DNA of 64,000 bases, taken from contig JAHHHC010000012.1 of NCBI GenBank assembly GCA_019359515.1, positions 89,984 to 153,983 of the forward strand, written 5' to 3'. Both the position numbers and the translations under genes were made by a program. This document shows positions 17,985 to 27,247 of the stretch, piece by piece. This DNA is from Desmonostoc vinosum HA7617-LM4 (GTDB lineage Bacteria; Cyanobacteriota; Cyanobacteriia; Cyanobacteriales; Nostocaceae). How positions within the stretch are numbered: position 1 is the first letter of the stretch; each line of letters begins with the position of its first letter. Under the pieces are notes generated by a model, which saw only the letters and a list, made by a program, of their open reading frames with translations, was not told the DNA's origin and did no database searches.

Positions 17985-18389
17985 ATGGCTCATCAACATG
18001 GTAATTCCAAAAACCTTATCCCCTACAAATCACAATGGCGACATAAACCGACTAAATCAATCCGAGTACCGGAGATATTTGCAGAACAGATATTAGCTTA
18101 TGCTCATCAGCTTGATGCTCAAAAAATAGATATGCGAATTGAGCTTGATGACACTAATTGGCTAATTGTTATTGCTCCTTGCGATCCTAGAGGTAACTTT
18201 CAAGCTAAAGCCAAATCTATCCAAGGATATCGCTATCACAGAGCCAGTCAAACTTGGTGGTATCGCTTAGAAAAGATTGAGGAAGTTGTAGCTACGTTTC
18301 CAGAGTGTGAACCAGATGAAAATGTGAAACAAATACTTGCACTAATTCAAATTGCTAGAGCAAAACAAAATGCAGCGGATATGAACTGA
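17985..18389 (+). CDS. Hypothetical protein, 134 residues
   Basis: The N-terminal part has S-I-R-V-P-E-I-F-A-E-Q-I-L-A-Y-A-H-Q-L-D, a stretch common in small cyanobacterial proteins of unknown role. The centre has strands W-L-I-V-I-A-P and the C-terminal half has Y-R-Y-H-R-A-S-Q-T-W-W-Y-R-L. A GGGGG lies about 10 nt upstream of the ATG. No transmembrane segment is present. It is convergent with the truncated STAND gene, with a MITE-like element between them. The function is not recognised. Confidence 0.6.
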   Translation: MAHQHGNSKNLIPYKSQWRHKPTKSIRVPEIFAEQILAYAHQLDAQKIDMRIELDDTNWLIVIAPCDPRGNFQAKAKSIQGYRYHRASQTWWYRLEKIEEVVATFPECEPDENVKQILALIQIARAKQNAADMN

Positions 18390-18428
18390 TTGTTATCCAA
18401 AGAAAGTAGAGAGCGATCGCAATTCATT

Positions 18429-18633
18429 AGACCTTTTGCAAAAGTCCTTCTTTGCGTTCTCTTCTCTGCGTCTCTGTCTTGAAAAGTTGAGCCACTGCGT
18501 TGGACGGGTTCCCCGGCAGCCGCGCAAGTGGCGTTCCTACGGAGGGAAACCCTCCTTCTCCTGACGGAGACGCTACGCGAACAGAACTTTTCGCTGCGCC
18601 TCTGCGTGAAAAAAAAATTTATGCAAGAAGTCT
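18429..18633 (+). repeat. MITE-like element, copy 2, with one internal insertion
   Basis: Bounded by AGACCTTTTGCA (18429-18440) and TGCAAGAAGTCT (18622-18633), an imperfect terminal inverted repeat. The outer parts match copy 1; about 120 bp, with T-C-C-T-A-C-G-G-A-G-G-G-A-A-A-C-C-C type palindromes, are inserted after TCTCTG. Its right end forms part of the stop codon of the STAND gene. Confidence 0.8.
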
Positions 18634-20260
18634 ATTTTCTAAGGCGATTTTCTTGGATATATTTCTTCAGTTGCGTTGCAAAAATTGTTTGGCTCATCAA
18701 TAAATGTCCCTGTTTCTGTTCGCTTAATTTAAAATTTTCCTCAATTAAGCGTTCAATTAGATACTCTTTTAATACTGGAGTCTGGGTAAAGCCGGATGCT
18801 TGTTTTTCAATTAGCGATCGCTTTTGTAATAACTCTATCGCTTCTAATATTAATCTTGGCGAAAACTGCTTTGACAAGCCTGGTAAAATATCCTGCTGTA
18901 ATTTCTCCACCGCCACAAAATCCGGTTGGAGAGCAATCCAGTACATAATTTGCTTTTCTAAATCAGACAAGCGAGCAAACTGCTGGTCTAAAATCGCTCG
19001 GATATCCCCAAAAATTATATTACCCTGTTCTAGAAATTCGTGTATATTACCAGAAAATAATTCTTGAATCGTAGTAGCAGCTAACTTAATAAGTAAGGGA
19101 TTGCCTGCATACAACTCGGTGAATAATTTATATTCCTCTGTTTTTAAATTAGAAAATCCCTTTGCTTTTATAATTGGGATGATTTCAATTTGATTTAACC
19201 CAGTTAATTTGCAAGAACGAACAGGTAATACTTTTCCTTCCATGGCAGTAATGTCTGGGGGCTTTTCTCGACTTGTTAGTACCAAGCAGCTTTGGTGTTG
19301 TGAGTCGCCTATTCTTCTGATCAATTCTCCATACATTTCATAACCTTGATGATAGCAAATTTGTGATAATGAGTTGGTAAAAGTATTTTTAATCTCTAAA
19401 TTATTGGCTGTTGGAGTGAGATATTTTAATGATTCATTCTCATCATTGCTACATAAAATTGCATCAACATGATCTAAAACAATTAAACAACGACAGGAGC
19501 GCAAACAATCAATTAAATACGAAAGTTTATCATCTAAGGTAACTGCTTTTTTTGCCTCTGACTGTGGAGACAAAACTTGGATGATTTGATCTAAGATGAC
19601 TTCTAGAGGTGGTGCTAGACGTAGCGATCGCCACACTATATATGCAAAGTTATCTTTAATTTCTTCTGCTAGCTTTACAGAAAAAGCAGTTTTCCCAATC
19701 CCACCCATACCCAAGAGAACCACTAATCGACAGCGCTCTTGAACTATCCATGATCCAACTACTGCTAGTTCTTTTGTTCGCCCAGAGAATAAACTGATAT
19801 CTATTGCTTCGCCCCAATCTTGTAGTTGATTTGATGTATTTGTTACTAAATCAATCTCTATTCCTCTGTTAGTGTTTAGAGATGCGATCGCTGACTGTAC
19901 TCCCAGCCAAACTTTTTTATACCCAGCTTTTTCTAATAAATGAGTAACTCGACTCCAACTTTTTACCTTAACTGAGTGTCCTGCTTGGTTACTCAGCATT
20001 TCTTCTATGTATTTGTATAAACCATTAGAAAGATAAACCCTAACAGTACTACTACTACGACTTTGATACACTTTACTCGCAATTTCCGCAGGACTACAAC
20101 CACAAAGCAAACCTCTAAGAAATTTCTTCTCTACAGGTGTTAGGGCTTTTCCTTTGGCAGAAGCTAAATCTATGTATAACTTTTCCAATTCCCAATTGTT
20201 TTTAGCTTCTATAAATTCATCTTCTATGTGATTTGATTGATCAGAATTTATTGTTGCCAT
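18632..20260 (-). CDS. STAND (NB-ARC) ATPase, probably truncated
   Basis: 542 residues. An N-terminal helix-turn-helix-like domain (about 30-95; L-T-P-V-E-K-K-F-L-R-G-L, S-P-A-E-I-A-S-K-V-Y) is followed by an NB-ARC ATPase: S-G-R-T-K-E-L near 159, Walker A G-M-G-G-I-G-K-T (184-191), Walker B C-L-I-V-L-D-H-V-D (about 258-266), L-T-S-R-E-K-P (sensor 1) and a G-N-P-L box. Relatives in Nostocales continue after the Q-L-K-K-Y-I-Q-E-N-R-L-R motif into a WD40 propeller. Here the frame ends at that point in the inverted repeat of a MITE-like element. Such proteins are signalling or defence switches; loss of the sensor may leave it inactive or unregulated. Confidence 0.85.
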   Translation of the reverse strand: MATINSDQSNHIEDEFIEAKNNWELEKLYIDLASAKGKALTPVEKKFLRGLLCGCSPAEIASKVYQSRSSSTVRVYLSNGLYKYIEEMLSNQAGHSVKVKSWSRVTHLLEKAGYKKVWLGVQSAIASLNTNRGIEIDLVTNTSNQLQDWGEAIDISLFSGRTKELAVVGSWIVQERCRLVVLLGMGGIGKTAFSVKLAEEIKDNFAYIVWRSLRLAPPLEVILDQIIQVLSPQSEAKKAVTLDDKLSYLIDCLRSCRCLIVLDHVDAILCSNDENESLKYLTPTANNLEIKNTFTNSLSQICYHQGYEMYGELIRRIGDSQHQSCLVLTSREKPPDITAMEGKVLPVRSCKLTGLNQIEIIPIIKAKGFSNLKTEEYKLFTELYAGNPLLIKLAATTIQELFSGNIHEFLEQGNIIFGDIRAILDQQFARLSDLEKQIMYWIALQPDFVAVEKLQQDILPGLSKQFSPRLILEAIELLQKRSLIEKQASGFTQTPVLKEYLIERLIEENFKLSEQKQGHLLMSQTIFATQLKKYIQENRLRK

Positions 20261-20724
20261 TAGCGTTATTTATGTATTTAAAGTAACTAAGGCAATATAT
20301 TAACGATTCTTGTATGAAAGCAGAATAAGTAAACGATAAATTTATAACGAATTTAGTAACCTTCGTTAGGTGACTTGGCAGTAGTTGATTAGGTATCTTT
20401 GGCTTAACAGAAATTTAACAAAAATTGTTTGAAACTTTATCGAAAAAATTTCTGTCTACATAAACAACTAATGATCTATGTCTGATGGGTAATATTCATT
20501 AAGCATAAGCACTGGGTTTTTATAAACACAGTACTGTAATTCCAAAGTCTGGCTATAATCAGGTCTAATTAATTAGTGTTTCCAATGATAGTGTAAATAA
20601 TGACTCGACATAGCAGTAATATACACAGCAACTTTACTAGTTTAAAGGTTTAGGCACAAAAACTACTGCATGTTTCACCTAAGTAAGCCCGAATCAAAGA
20701 ATTAGTATGACTAAGGTGTCAACC
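20261..20724. other. Divergent intergenic region
   Basis: About 460 bp between the STAND gene and a small plus-strand gene. A TATAAT (20554-20559) on the plus strand could be a -10 element for the small gene, about 165 bp ahead of its start; the -35 is weak. No RNA or repeat was recognised. Confidence 0.45.
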
Positions 20725-20919
20725 ATGACCAGAATTCGAGATATAGTGCAAAAAGCTCTAGCAGCTGGCTATTTAACTGTGGAAGCAGAAAACCGACTTA
20801 GGGAACTACTGAGTACCCGTTATGATGTAGAAGATTTTAATGCTTTTATGACTTTGCAGGAAGCTGCGATGACTGGCAAAGTCATTCAGGAGTCTAGAGA
20901 ACGGTGTGGGATCAAATAG
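20725..20919 (+). CDS. Small conserved cyanobacterial protein
   Basis: 64 residues from the second in-frame ATG, which has AAGG about 8 nt upstream; an ATG 18 nt earlier has no such signal. The product is helical and charged: T-R-I-R-D-I-V-Q-K-A-L-A-A-G-Y-L-T-V-E-A-E, then L-R-E-L-L and F-N-A-F-M-T-L-Q-E-A-A-M. I recall similar small proteins in filamentous cyanobacteria but no function. Its stop is 20 nt from the end of the convergent LapA-like gene. Confidence 0.65.
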   Translation: MTRIRDIVQKALAAGYLTVEAENRLRELLSTRYDVEDFNAFMTLQEAAMTGKVIQESRERCGIK

Positions 20920-20939
20920 AGACCTAAGATTTTTATATC

Positions 20940-21632
20940 TCACCGACGGGAGCGTTTATCTTCATCCTCGGTGTCGTCGTCAAAAAATCCCCAATCGTCA
21001 TCATCTGCTTGATTAGTATTTGGTGGTTGATAAGGCGGGATAATCACCCGGTAATCGGCATCGTAGACTGATTCAGTTTTGCCCACAGCGGTATTTTTTG
21101 GTTCTCGGTAGTTATAGGAATAAACTGAATCAGATTGAGAACTGTTTTTAGTATCTGGTTGACGTTCGGAGGTTCGAGAATCTCTAAACTCCTGAGATTG
21201 AGAACTGGGAGTAGGCGCTTGTTCTGGCTTTTCATCAAAATTCCAATCATCATCTCTATTATTTGTCTCCCAGTCATCGATGGCTTCATTGGTAGTGTAT
21301 TGTGTTCTACCAGCTGACGATGCAGGATTGGCAGGTGGAGGTGTAGTTTTTTCTCTTTGATTTACTCTTGTACGCGATGAAGTTGACGTTGCTTGGGATG
21401 GAGTTTGGCGTTTTGCGATCGCAAAATAATCGGACAATCTAAATAAGAAAGTGATCACTAAAGATGTTAAAGCACCAGTGGCAGTACTAAACAAAATCCA
21501 CATAGCTAGTGGTAATGGTAGAGTCCGCATACCCAAAAATACTAGCGATAGGGCAGGAGACCAATTTTGGACTAACAATAACGTTAGCCCTCCCAGTACC
21601 GCCACTAATAGAATTAAGCGAATTACAGCCAT
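20940..21632 (-). CDS. LapA/DUF1049-like membrane protein with acidic tail
   Basis: 230 residues. Two N-terminal helices (about 3-22 and 36-66) with V-Q-N-W-S-P between them form the LapA (DUF1049) domain, linked in other bacteria to envelope assembly. The remaining 160 residues are low complexity and hydrophilic (S, T, N, Q, D), with repeated D-D-W/W-N-F-D-E motifs, and end in D-D-D-D-W-G-F-F-D-D-D-T-E-D-E. The tail probably lies in the cytoplasm. The role in cyanobacteria is unknown. Confidence 0.7.
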   Translation of the reverse strand: MAVIRLILLVAVLGGLTLLLVQNWSPALSLVFLGMRTLPLPLAMWILFSTATGALTSLVITFLFRLSDYFAIAKRQTPSQATSTSSRTRVNQREKTTPPPANPASSAGRTQYTTNEAIDDWETNNRDDDWNFDEKPEQAPTPSSQSQEFRDSRTSERQPDTKNSSQSDSVYSYNYREPKNTAVGKTESVYDADYRVIIPPYQPPNTNQADDDDWGFFDDDTEDEDKRSRR

Positions 21633-21717
21633 AGGAATGGGGAATGGGGTTTTACACTAATTGTCCGAAAAAATTATAGATTCAGGCATAGAGAAACCTA
21701 AATTAAATCTAGCTTTC

Positions 21718-21983
21718 TTAATTACGAATTACGCGCTTCGTAGCGGTAGCGTTAGCGCAGCGTCAAGCCTTCTGTTAACAAAGACGCCAAGGGCGAACGG
21801 CATAGCTTCGCATAGAGCGAGGTACAAGCGTCCGTAGGAGCGTCATTACGAATTACGAATTACGTTAGCGCAGCGTAAAGCCTGCGGCATAGCTTCGCTT
21901 AGAGCGAGTCATCGATAGCGTTAGCGTAAAGCCTACGGCATAGCTTCGCTTAGAGCGACGCTCCTGCGTCGCGTCATTACGAA
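21718..21983 (-). repeat. Composite palindromic dispersed repeat, copy B
   Basis: Reverse-complement relative of the repeat at 15702-15905: TAATTCG heptamers, GACGCGACGC, CGCTCTAAGCGAAGC and CCGYAGGCTTTACGCT blocks, here doubled, with an extra block around 21770-21840. It directly abuts the 3' end of ubiX; the ubiX stop codon (TAA) is the first triplet of a TAATTCG unit. Confidence 0.85.
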
Positions 21984-22601
21984 TTACCGCCCTTGCCATC
22001 GTTGAATTGGGATGCAGTCAATATCTAGTTGATCTAAAGCACGGGCAACTACAAAATCTACCAAATCCTCAATAGTTTGGGGATTATGATACCAGGCGGG
22101 AATCGCAGGCACAATTCTAGTACCAACTTCTGCCAAAGAGGTTAAATTACGCAAGTGAATCAAGCTTAAAGGAGTTTCGCGGGGGACAATTACCAGCTTT
22201 CGTCCTTCTTTAAGTTGTACATCTGCTGCTCGCTCTAATAAGTCGGAACTCAAACCAACGGCTATTTTGGCCACTGTACTCATACTACATGGGATAATTA
22301 TCATCCCCAAAGTCCGAAAGGAGCCACTGGCGATATTGGCCCCGACATCACCCCAGGGATGGCAACGGAGTTTACCTAAAAGTGGAACTCCAGCTTGTTC
22401 CCGCCAGAATTGCTCTTGTGCTGTGGGTTCTGGCGGCATCCGCATATCCTGTTCTGATTGCCAAACCATATAAGTTGATTTGGAAGCAACTAGTTCAATT
22501 TTATACTCAGCTTCTAGGAGAAATTTGAGTGCGCGAACGGCATAAATTAAACCAGAAGCACCTGATACGCCTAAAATAAGAGGCTTGGTGTTATTTGACA
22601 C
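21984..22601 (-). CDS. ubiX: Flavin prenyltransferase UbiX
   Basis: 205 residues. It makes prenylated FMN, the cofactor of UbiD-type decarboxylases, used in quinone synthesis. The start has the flavin-binding G-V-S-G-A-S-G-L-I-Y-A (12-22). The conserved I-I-P-C-S-M-S-T-V-A-K-I-A region, the L-L-E-R-A-A-D-V segment and the V-P-R-E-T-P-L-S-L-I-H motif are intact. Length is normal for the family. Cytoplasmic. It is on the same strand 92 nt after the Zam gene and may be co-transcribed with it. The stop lies in a repeat. Confidence 0.93.
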   Translation of the reverse strand: MSNNTKPLILGVSGASGLIYAVRALKFLLEAEYKIELVASKSTYMVWQSEQDMRMPPEPTAQEQFWREQAGVPLLGKLRCHPWGDVGANIASGSFRTLGMIIIPCSMSTVAKIAVGLSSDLLERAADVQLKEGRKLVIVPRETPLSLIHLRNLTSLAEVGTRIVPAIPAWYHNPQTIEDLVDFVVARALDQLDIDCIPIQRWQGR

Positions 22602-22693
22602 AGGTTTTGCAGGATGAAATGAAAGGCGACACAGTTCAGCTAATATTTTTAGTCACCTATGTAGAGACACCATTGAGCCTTTGTTGGAGATTT

Positions 22694-25057
22694 TTATTCT
22701 TCATCTTCAAGATAAGGTTCTAAATCGTCGTCAGGCTCAATGTCATTTGACATGTAGAAATCTGATACATCATCGTTGGCGTTACTAACACTGAAGTTTT
22801 TCGCGACACCATCGCTACCGACAGTGACTAAATCAATTTGCTGGCGATAGTAATCAACACTTTTAACTTGTACAGCCACGCGATCGCCTAGTCTATAGGA
22901 AGCGCGATTTTTGCGGCCAAATAGTGCCTGTTGTCTAGCACGATACTCATACCAATCGTCTTTGAGAGAACTGACATGTACTAGTCCCTCAACCCGCAAG
23001 GGTACACCAACATGACTACTCACCTCAACTTCTGCGGCGGAGACTTCAATTTCTACAAAGAACCCATAGGACTGAACGCCAGTAATTACGCCTTGAAACA
23101 CTTGGCCGATGCGTTGTTTCATCAATTGGGCTTTTTGCAGTCCGGCTAAGTCGGCTTCGGCTTCTTGGACTTCTTTTTCTCTGTCGTTGATTTGCACTAT
23201 GACTCTAGTCAAATCGCTTTGGAGTTCTTGTTGCAATTCTGGGGGTAAGACGTTCCAGTTAATTTCATCGTGACAGGATGAGTGGCGCAGGTTGACGCGC
23301 TCTTTGACACGGGTGTTACGGCGATCACGTCCGTGTTCTATTAGAGCATAATATACTCGCTGCATCAGTAAATCTGGGTAACGCCGCAGAGGGGCACTAA
23401 AGTGGGTGTATTGCGGTAATGCCAAACCAAAGTGATTACCTTTGCTGGTGCTGTAGAGCGCTGGCTTGAGAGTATCTTGTAACAAGTAAGTCAGAACTTG
23501 CTCAGAAGGAGATTCGGCAAAAGCTCTGGTCAATTGTTGATAATCTAGGGGTTGGATATCTACTTCTGGGTCTAATGCCAGTTCTACGCCTAAATTAATC
23601 GCCAATTTTAGCATTTCTTGCACATCTTCGAGGTCGGGTGCGCCCTGGACTCGCCAGATGGCAGGAATGCCTAAAGCATTCAAGTGGCTGGCTATCAGTT
23701 GATTCACTAGTAGCACAAACTCTGTTAATAGCGATCGCACGGCTAAATCATTAACCACGACAGCCCCCAAAACACCCTCATCATAGTAAGGATTTTGATG
23801 GGGCGGCAGATTTAGCTGTAAGCTACCACGAGCCAAGCGTACTTGTTTAACTACCTGTTGCAGGGCTTGTAGGTCTTGCAGCATTTGGATGACTTGTTCT
23901 GATTGCTTTGGCACAGGTTGACCTGCGAGAATTGCCTCGGCTTGTTCTTTATTGAGTGCGGTGTCTACGTGAATCACGCTAGGTTGAATTTCCCACTCTT
24001 CCAATTGTCCTGATTTGGGGTCAATTGTAATTAAAAAAGAGAGCGCCAGGCGATCGCTACTTGCTACTAAAGAACAACGTTCTGCTACGACTTCAGGCAA
24101 CATTGGTAGCATTAATTCTCCCAAATAGACAGATCTGCCTCGCTTGAGCGCTTCTCTGTCTAAAGCCTCGTCCGGTTGGATATAATGGGAGAGATCACTG
24201 ATGTGAAAGCCCAAAACCCAGTATCCATCTGGAGTTTTTTCTAGGCTAAAAGCATTTTCTACTACCTTCGAGTCACCATTCACCCCAGTGATGGTGAAAG
24301 TAAATAAATTGCGTAAATCTTGGCGATTTTTGAGATCTGCTTTCAGCAATCTCTTTGGTAATTTCGCTGCTGCTTCTAGAACGTTATCCGGGAAATTGCG
24401 GGAAAGATCGTGTTTACAAGTTACCAAATCTATATCGGCAGCTGCTTCGGCATCACTACCGAGAATTTGTACTACCCGACCCAGTGGGGGATATTGTGCT
24501 AGGGGATAGCGTAGAACTTCTACATGAGCGAGGTGATCGATAGCATCATCCAATTTGACGCCATTTGCTTGGAGTTTCAACTCAAACAGCAGCCGATCAT
24601 CCAAGGGTACAGCCCGAAAACCGCTTTCCACTTGTTTAATGCGTGCTAGTAAAGTGTGGTTGGAGCGTTCGAGAATTAGTTTCACTTCTCCTTCAGGAGA
24701 GCGACGGCGGCTACCTTCTTTGAGAACTCTCACTAAAACGCGATCGCCATTCCAAGCATTACTCAGATGACTTTCGCGGATGTAAATGTCCTCCGCTCCT
24801 TCCATATCTTGAATAGCAAAGCAAAACCCCTTACTAGAACACCGGAGTTTTGCTTCAATTACCCCCTCTTCCGTGACACGCCGATATTTACCGCGTTCTT
24901 TCACCAAAATCCCTATTTTTTCTAGAACGTCCAGGGCAATGTGAAGTTTTTGTAAACTATCTTCATCCTCGCAACCAAGTTTCTTTTCTAAAACTTTACG
25001 AGCCACCAATTTATCATCGGTGAAATTGGCAAGGAGTGTGGCGATTGAAAATTCCAT
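22694..25057 (-). CDS. zam: Zam-type RNB family protein with degenerate active site
   Basis: 787 residues. An N-terminal winged-helix/cold-shock region (1-220) is followed by an RNB domain (about 240-580) and a C-terminal S1 domain (about 665-760; G-Q-V-F-Q-G-V-I-T-G-V-Q-S-Y-G-F-F-V). In RNase II/R the RNB core reads D-G-x-D-A-K-D-x-D-D-A, whose Asp residues bind magnesium. Here (about 250-265) it reads T-G-V-N-G-D-S-K-V-V-E-N-A, so most are lost. This is the hallmark of cyanobacterial Zam (acetazolamide resistance) proteins, which affect phycobilisomes and photosystem balance and are thought to be redox-controlled through cysteines. RNA binding is likely; exonuclease activity is unlikely. 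Confidence 0.85.
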   Translation of the reverse strand: MEFSIATLLANFTDDKLVARKVLEKKLGCEDEDSLQKLHIALDVLEKIGILVKERGKYRRVTEEGVIEAKLRCSSKGFCFAIQDMEGAEDIYIRESHLSNAWNGDRVLVRVLKEGSRRRSPEGEVKLILERSNHTLLARIKQVESGFRAVPLDDRLLFELKLQANGVKLDDAIDHLAHVEVLRYPLAQYPPLGRVVQILGSDAEAAADIDLVTCKHDLSRNFPDNVLEAAAKLPKRLLKADLKNRQDLRNLFTFTITGVNGDSKVVENAFSLEKTPDGYWVLGFHISDLSHYIQPDEALDREALKRGRSVYLGELMLPMLPEVVAERCSLVASSDRLALSFLITIDPKSGQLEEWEIQPSVIHVDTALNKEQAEAILAGQPVPKQSEQVIQMLQDLQALQQVVKQVRLARGSLQLNLPPHQNPYYDEGVLGAVVVNDLAVRSLLTEFVLLVNQLIASHLNALGIPAIWRVQGAPDLEDVQEMLKLAINLGVELALDPEVDIQPLDYQQLTRAFAESPSEQVLTYLLQDTLKPALYSTSKGNHFGLALPQYTHFSAPLRRYPDLLMQRVYYALIEHGRDRRNTRVKERVNLRHSSCHDEINWNVLPPELQQELQSDLTRVIVQINDREKEVQEAEADLAGLQKAQLMKQRIGQVFQGVITGVQSYGFFVEIEVSAAEVEVSSHVGVPLRVEGLVHVSSLKDDWYEYRARQQALFGRKNRASYRLGDRVAVQVKSVDYYRQQIDLVTVGSDGVAKNFSVSNANDDVSDFYMSNDIEPDDDLEPYLEDEE

Positions 25058-26313
25058 GCAGTGAACCGACCTTTGGTCAAAACATCATTTTATGAGGATG
25101 CTTTCGCGCTCTGGTTTCCCAAGTTGAGCGAAGTATCCGTTGCAAAACCCTTTGGGGTAGGGAACGCTTAACGCTGAACAGGGAACAGTAATAAAAACTT
25201 TAGTTGTGGGTTTAGAACTGCACTTCAAGAAAAGATATTTTTCTAGACGCGCAGCGCGAGAAAAACAGTGTTCTGATTTCGATCCCACATTTTTAAGCAT
25301 GGGTTCCTGTTCCCTACTTAAGAAGTTCTCGTGTCAGAGCAATTTAGCCCAAGAACAAGCGACTTAAGTTCAGAAAGAAAAAGAAACAAGTTCCTTGTTC
25401 AATTCCCTAACTCAAACAGTTCCTAGCAATGAGGGCTAAGTGGAACTTTGACTCGTTACTCAGCACGCGGCTCAACGCCCCGCTAACAGCACTCAGCACT
25501 ACTGAAGGCTTACAAAACACTAACTGGAAACGAATTGCCCTCAAGCAAGGCTCTCGAAGTTCCAAAATCAGGAAGCCGACCTCCCCTTACGGGCAGTTCT
25601 GCGTATCTACGAACTTCTCACTACACGACGCTCTCAGAGTTAGCCTGCGTTCAATTCCCTTCACCCAACCAAACTTAAAAAGTACTCCTGAATCAGATTT
25701 TGCCCTACTAGTAATTACGCGATGGGTTTTTGAGAAGCCAGTTTTGGAGAATTCTCCATGCTGCCCAAAAGCGCTATATATAGAGAAATCACAGGTGTTT
25801 GATTGTCTAGATTGAAAGTAATTTTACGCCATCAGACTCTAATTTTTAACTAGGAGGAACTGCTGATAAACCCAATTTTCCTACATGTAGAATCGGTGAC
25901 AACTAGGTAAGCAGTTTAAGGAGCAGTGAGAGCGAACCTTATTTCCATTATTGTAGATTTGAGCGCACTTCCAGAAAATAGTTCTAAATGACGAGTTAGG
26001 TAATTAGTATAGCATTGCCAGAACTACTACTCAGAGGAATCAGCAGTAGCCAAAATTTTTCGCCAAAAATAGCTACTGCTACAATTGGGACACAAGGCAA
26101 TTCGCAATTCGTAATGCTTCGACTTGTAAGGATCAGCTCATAAGCCTCATATTACGCTCTTTTGTGTTGTGGGCTAGGGACTAGGGGCTAGAGAAGATAG
26201 ATTTTCATGCCAACGTAGCGGGGCATAAACCTGAGTGTGCATTACTGAGTACTTTTTACTTGACTCAGCACTCAGGATGATAAACAGACTTAGATTAGAT
26301 TGGTGACAGTATT
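25058..26313. other. 1.25-kb stretch without a recognisable gene
   Basis: The longest gene-free stretch here. It contains several hairpins, for example AGCAGTAGC (26042-26050) with GCTACTGCT (26072-26080), AACAAGTTCCTTGTT near 25390, and CTCAGCACTCAG-type short repeats near 25460-25500 and 26260-26275. The plus-strand frame at 25429-25815 is open but composition and content look random. I looked for tmRNA, RNase P RNA and the ribosomal S18/L33 genes often found near this locus and saw none. Confidence 0.5.
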
Positions 26314-27216
26314 ATGTTGGCTCAATTCCAGAGGTTGTATCCTAACGGTAGCCTGATTTCAGAATTAGTACAAATTTTCCAAGGAAAATATATAGTCCGG
26401 GTTAGTGTACAGGTTGAGGGCGTAACCCGTGCGACTGGTATGGCTGCGGCAGAAACAGTAGAAGCGGCAGAAGATCAAGCTAGAAACCGGGCACTAATGG
26501 TTTTGGGAATCACGAATGTGCCCCAAGCGACAGCATTTTCTGCTAAACCACCAATATCCCAGGCGCAGCCAAATCCTACTTTAAACACAAGTGGTAGTTT
26601 GAGTGAGTTTACTTATTCTGCCACCCAAGATGAGGATTTTGACAGTGATCAGTGGTCAGTAAAGAGTGACAAAGAAACATCTGTACCAATCGCCCAAGGA
26701 AAAAAAGTCAAATCAGAATCGGTAATCACTAAAAACGAACAATACGATCGCCCAACTAGCGTACCCATTGTCAATGATACGCGAAGTCCAAGTGTAGGCG
26801 ATCGCCAAGATTCAGTACCCAACTTTGCTGTAACTACCGCCAACCAAGAATCTCTCTTTGATCCCCCAGCAGAAAGCTTAGGCAGCATCTCTAGCAATCA
26901 AATTGATCATCAATCTTCCTTGGGGATTTCTGCCAGTAATGTCACCCCTTTTGTACCACGCAATTATGGCAATCAAGAGGATACAGTTCCCCAGACAACA
27001 ACTCGGAAAAAGAAAAAGAGCGAACCTGTAGATTTATCTGACGTCATTGCCAAAACAGACGTTGAACTCCAGCGCTTAGGCTGGACACCCGAACAAGGAA
27101 GAGAGCATCTAATTAAAACTTACGGTAAGCGAGGACGCACCTTGCTTACCGAAGAAGAACTACATGGATTTCTCCAATACCTGCAATCTCAACCAGACCC
27201 AGTAGCGGGATTTTGA
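26314..27216 (+). CDS. Conserved cyanobacterial protein, Rad52-like N-terminus (tentative)
   Basis: 300 residues in three parts. The N-terminal 70 residues (Y-I-V-R-V-S-V-Q-V-E-G-V-T-R-A-T-G-M-A, then A-E-D-Q-A-R-N-R-A-L) have the strand-helix pattern and the A-E-D-x-A-R-x-R-A-L motif seen in Rad52/ERF-type single-strand annealing proteins. A long polar linker (75-235) with a K-K-K-K patch follows. The C-terminal 50 residues (L-G-W-T-P-E-Q-G-R-E-H-L, Y-G-K-R-G-R-T-L-L-T-E-E-E-L) form a helical tail found at the ends of several cyanobacterial DNA-related proteins. DNA repair is a guess; the protein could equally be unrelated. Confidence 0.6.
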   Translation: MLAQFQRLYPNGSLISELVQIFQGKYIVRVSVQVEGVTRATGMAAAETVEAAEDQARNRALMVLGITNVPQATAFSAKPPISQAQPNPTLNTSGSLSEFTYSATQDEDFDSDQWSVKSDKETSVPIAQGKKVKSESVITKNEQYDRPTSVPIVNDTRSPSVGDRQDSVPNFAVTTANQESLFDPPAESLGSISSNQIDHQSSLGISASNVTPFVPRNYGNQEDTVPQTTTRKKKKSEPVDLSDVIAKTDVELQRLGWTPEQGREHLIKTYGKRGRTLLTEEELHGFLQYLQSQPDPVAGF

Positions 27217-27227
27217 TTGTTGACACT

Positions 27228-27247
27228 CCCCGTCCTGAAGTTCGGGG
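27228..27247. mobile_element. Hairpin like the ends of IS200/IS605 elements (relic)
   Basis: The motif GACACTCCCCGTCCTGAAG, then TTCGGGGATTCTTGG, with a CCCCG/CGGGG hairpin, is the kind of subterminal hairpin found at ends of IS200/IS605-group elements. No transposase or TnpB is nearby, so it is a solitary relic. It now lies between two convergent gene ends and could also work as a terminator. Confidence 0.4.

Noticed and set aside
25429..25815. 128-residue ORF on the plus strand
   Set aside because: Composition looks random and it overlaps short repeats; no ribosome binding site.
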